DNA of 64,000 nt, taken from an uncultured Bacteroidota bacterium (GTDB taxonomy: Bacteria > Bacteroidota > Bacteroidia > Flavobacteriales > Flavobacteriaceae). The notes under the pieces are model-generated. The model saw nothing but the letters and a program-made list of their open reading frames with translations, did not search any database and was not told where the DNA came from. The stretch lies in assembly GCA_902535165.1 (NCBI GenBank), contig CACASE010000008.1, positions 1 to 64,000 of the forward strand, given 5' to 3'. Positions 62,894-64,000 of the stretch are shown here, in pieces (position 1 is the stretch's first letter; every line of letters begins with the position of its first letter). Made by a program: the position numbers and the translations under genes.

Positions 62894-63735
62894 TTATGAA
62901 GTCTATCATAAACAATTTTTAAAGTATTCATTGCATCAGGAGAATTTGCCTTTTTGGCAATTTCATAGCCTTGTTTGGCATATTTTTTTGCTTTTTTCAT
63001 TTTACCTGCCTTTTCATAAATTATAGCTTTATATCTAAGTTGCCAATATTTTAAATCTTTTGAGTCTGGTAATGCAATATCAATCCATTTTAAAGCTTTA
63101 TTAATATCAAGCTCTTCTTCATAGAAATAAATTGCAGCTTTTTGGTAATCCGCCTTGGAAGGATTTCCTGACATAACTTCATTAATATTTGTTATCATTT
63201 TTTCCTTGGTTAAAGCATCAATAATAAATATTGCTGCCTTGTTGTCCCATAATAAATTTAAACTAGCACCTGAATTTGAAATATCGCCTAAAGAAAGAGT
63301 GAAAGTTTCAACTGCAAATGGCAAATCATAGAAATCAGTACTAACTCTTGCCTTTATTAGAGATTCATCAAAGCTTTTTAAAGATCCCCACGCACTAGTT
63401 TTTTCATAAATGACAAGGTCAATTTTAGACTCACCTGGAACAGAGTATACATGATATTCACCTTTCTCAACTAATTGACCATTAATTTTTACGTCATCAG
63501 AAAAAGAAATTGTAGTAGCTTGATTTGCACCTGTTCTCCAAATTTGTTTGTATGGAATCAAATTACCAAATATTGTCCTACCCTTTTTGGATGGCCTGGA
63601 ATAATCCAATTTAATAGTAACTAATCCAACTTTTTGAGAAATTTTTGCTCGTGGACTAGCTACTGGCGATTGCAACTGGGAGTTAGTAAACTGAAATAAC
63701 AGCAAAGTAAAAAATAAAGAGATGAATTTTTTCAT
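62890..63735 (-). CDS. DUF2911 domain exported protein
   Basis: A 281-residue protein with a signal peptide ending TNSQ and the DUF2911 domain (SPRAKISQKVGLVTIKLDYSRPSKKGRTIFG, PYKQIWRTGANQATTISFSDDVKING). The C-terminal 80 residues have helix pairs like TPR repeats (KADYQKAAIYFYEEELDINKALKWIDIAL, KYWQLRYKAIIYEKAGKMKKAKKYAKQG). The family is of unknown function and common in Bacteroidota. Divergent from the SRPBCC gene. Confidence 0.9.
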   Translation of the reverse strand: MKKFISLFFTLLLFQFTNSQLQSPVASPRAKISQKVGLVTIKLDYSRPSKKGRTIFGNLIPYKQIWRTGANQATTISFSDDVKINGQLVEKGEYHVYSVPGESKIDLVIYEKTSAWGSLKSFDESLIKARVSTDFYDLPFAVETFTLSLGDISNSGASLNLLWDNKAAIFIIDALTKEKMITNINEVMSGNPSKADYQKAAIYFYEEELDINKALKWIDIALPDSKDLKYWQLRYKAIIYEKAGKMKKAKKYAKQGYEIAKKANSPDAMNTLKIVYDRLHN

Positions 63736-63770
63736 GTTTTTTGATATTAAGATTTATTTTTACAAAGATT

Positions 63771-64000
63771 ATGAAAATTTTTAAAATACACACTAAGCAA
63801 AAATTACCTATCTCAGTAGATGAAGCCTGGGATTTTTTATCAAATCCTAAAAATCTTAAAACCATTACACCCAATGAGATGAATTTTAAAATTATTGATT
63901 GTGATTTTAAAAAAGTTTATCCAGGTCAAATCATAGTTTACATTGTTACTCCAATACTAAATATTCCGTTAAAGTGGGTAACTGAAATAACACATGTGGT
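63771..64000 (+). CDS. SRPBCC family protein, N-terminal part (cut by window end)
   Basis: The first 76 residues of a lipid/ligand-binding SRPBCC (START-like) protein: MKIFKIHTKQKLPISVDEAWDFLSNPKNLKTITPNEMNFKI, then YPGQIIVYIVTPILNIPLKWVTEI. The family resembles the cyclase/dehydrase group sometimes called cell-division inhibitor SulA-like. The reading frame is open to the last base. Function unknown. Confidence 0.85.
   Translation, partial: MKIFKIHTKQKLPISVDEAWDFLSNPKNLKTITPNEMNFKIIDCDFKKVYPGQIIVYIVTPILNIPLKWVTEITHV

Noticed and set aside
1-64000. CRISPR array, insertion sequence, prophage or defence island
   Set aside because: No regularly spaced repeats, transposase, integrase, restriction or toxin-antitoxin genes were seen; gene content is core metabolism and envelope functions.

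Overview
The window is a gene-dense, AT-rich (roughly 30% GC by eye) chromosomal segment of a streamlined marine member of the Flavobacteriia (Bacteroidota). Evidence: promoters of the TTTG-N19-TAnnTTTG type in front of tRNA genes; a bacillithiol deacetylase (BshB1); a flavobacterial gene order (DUF4293 beside rho, proS divergent from a Tyr-rich lipoprotein and a FadL-type 'hemin receptor', thrS-infC-rpmI-rplT, ribH beside a membrane-anchored TPR protein); a CrtI-CrtB-CrtZ carotenoid cluster; and many SusD-free TonB/lipoprotein genes. There are no insertion sequences, phage genes, rRNA genes or CRISPR arrays. No gene-free stretch exceeds 300 bases; the longest is 7456-7731.

Layout. 1-7455 is an iron-acquisition region: an iron(III) ABC binding lipoprotein (cut by the left edge) diverges from a DUF4856 lipoprotein, followed by an operon for imelysin, a vitamin K-dependent gamma-carboxylase homologue (HTTM family), a TonB-dependent receptor and a DCC-family thiol oxidoreductase. 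7456-7731 is a regulatory island with two copies of an inverted repeat that also occurs at 842-866, and a leftward terminator hairpin that may end a small RNA. 7732-16816 is one operon carrying the C5 heme pathway almost complete: hemA, hemC, hemD (frameshifted as read), hemB, hemL, hemE, hemN, hemH, hemJ. The repeated operator-like sites suggest that iron uptake and heme synthesis answer to one regulator.

16813-31592 holds mixed housekeeping and accessory genes: LysE exporter, DUF3050 protein, sulfatase, M28 peptidase, tRNA-His, bshB1, a trans-sulfuration enzyme, glutathione peroxidase, clpS, tpiA, an orphan peptide-type ABC permease, DUF1599, folP, cdaA, an ABC exporter, truA, a YfcE-like phosphoesterase and DUF4293. 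31635-53715 is mostly core: rho, rpsT, tRNA-Glu, proS, two envelope genes, folE, cysS, yidD, lgt, thrS, infC, rpmI, rplT, dnaB, accA, an LptF/G-type permease, tgt, split transketolase, an outer-membrane barrel, an FKBP lipoprotein with an acidic calcium-repeat tail, a phosphoribosyltransferase and aroK. 53788-64000 has tRNA-Lys, tRNA-Leu, crtI-crtB-crtZ, ribH, recF, a DciA-like gene, ndk, DUF2520, kdsC, a sodium:solute symporter, DUF2911 and the start of an SRPBCC protein.

Compaction is extreme. Eleven of twelve convergent gene pairs overlap at their 3' ends, five of them by exactly four bases so that the two stop codons share a tetranucleotide, and many co-directional genes overlap by 1-30 bases. 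Intrinsic terminators are correspondingly rare (three clear hairpins), so Rho-dependent ends are presumably common.
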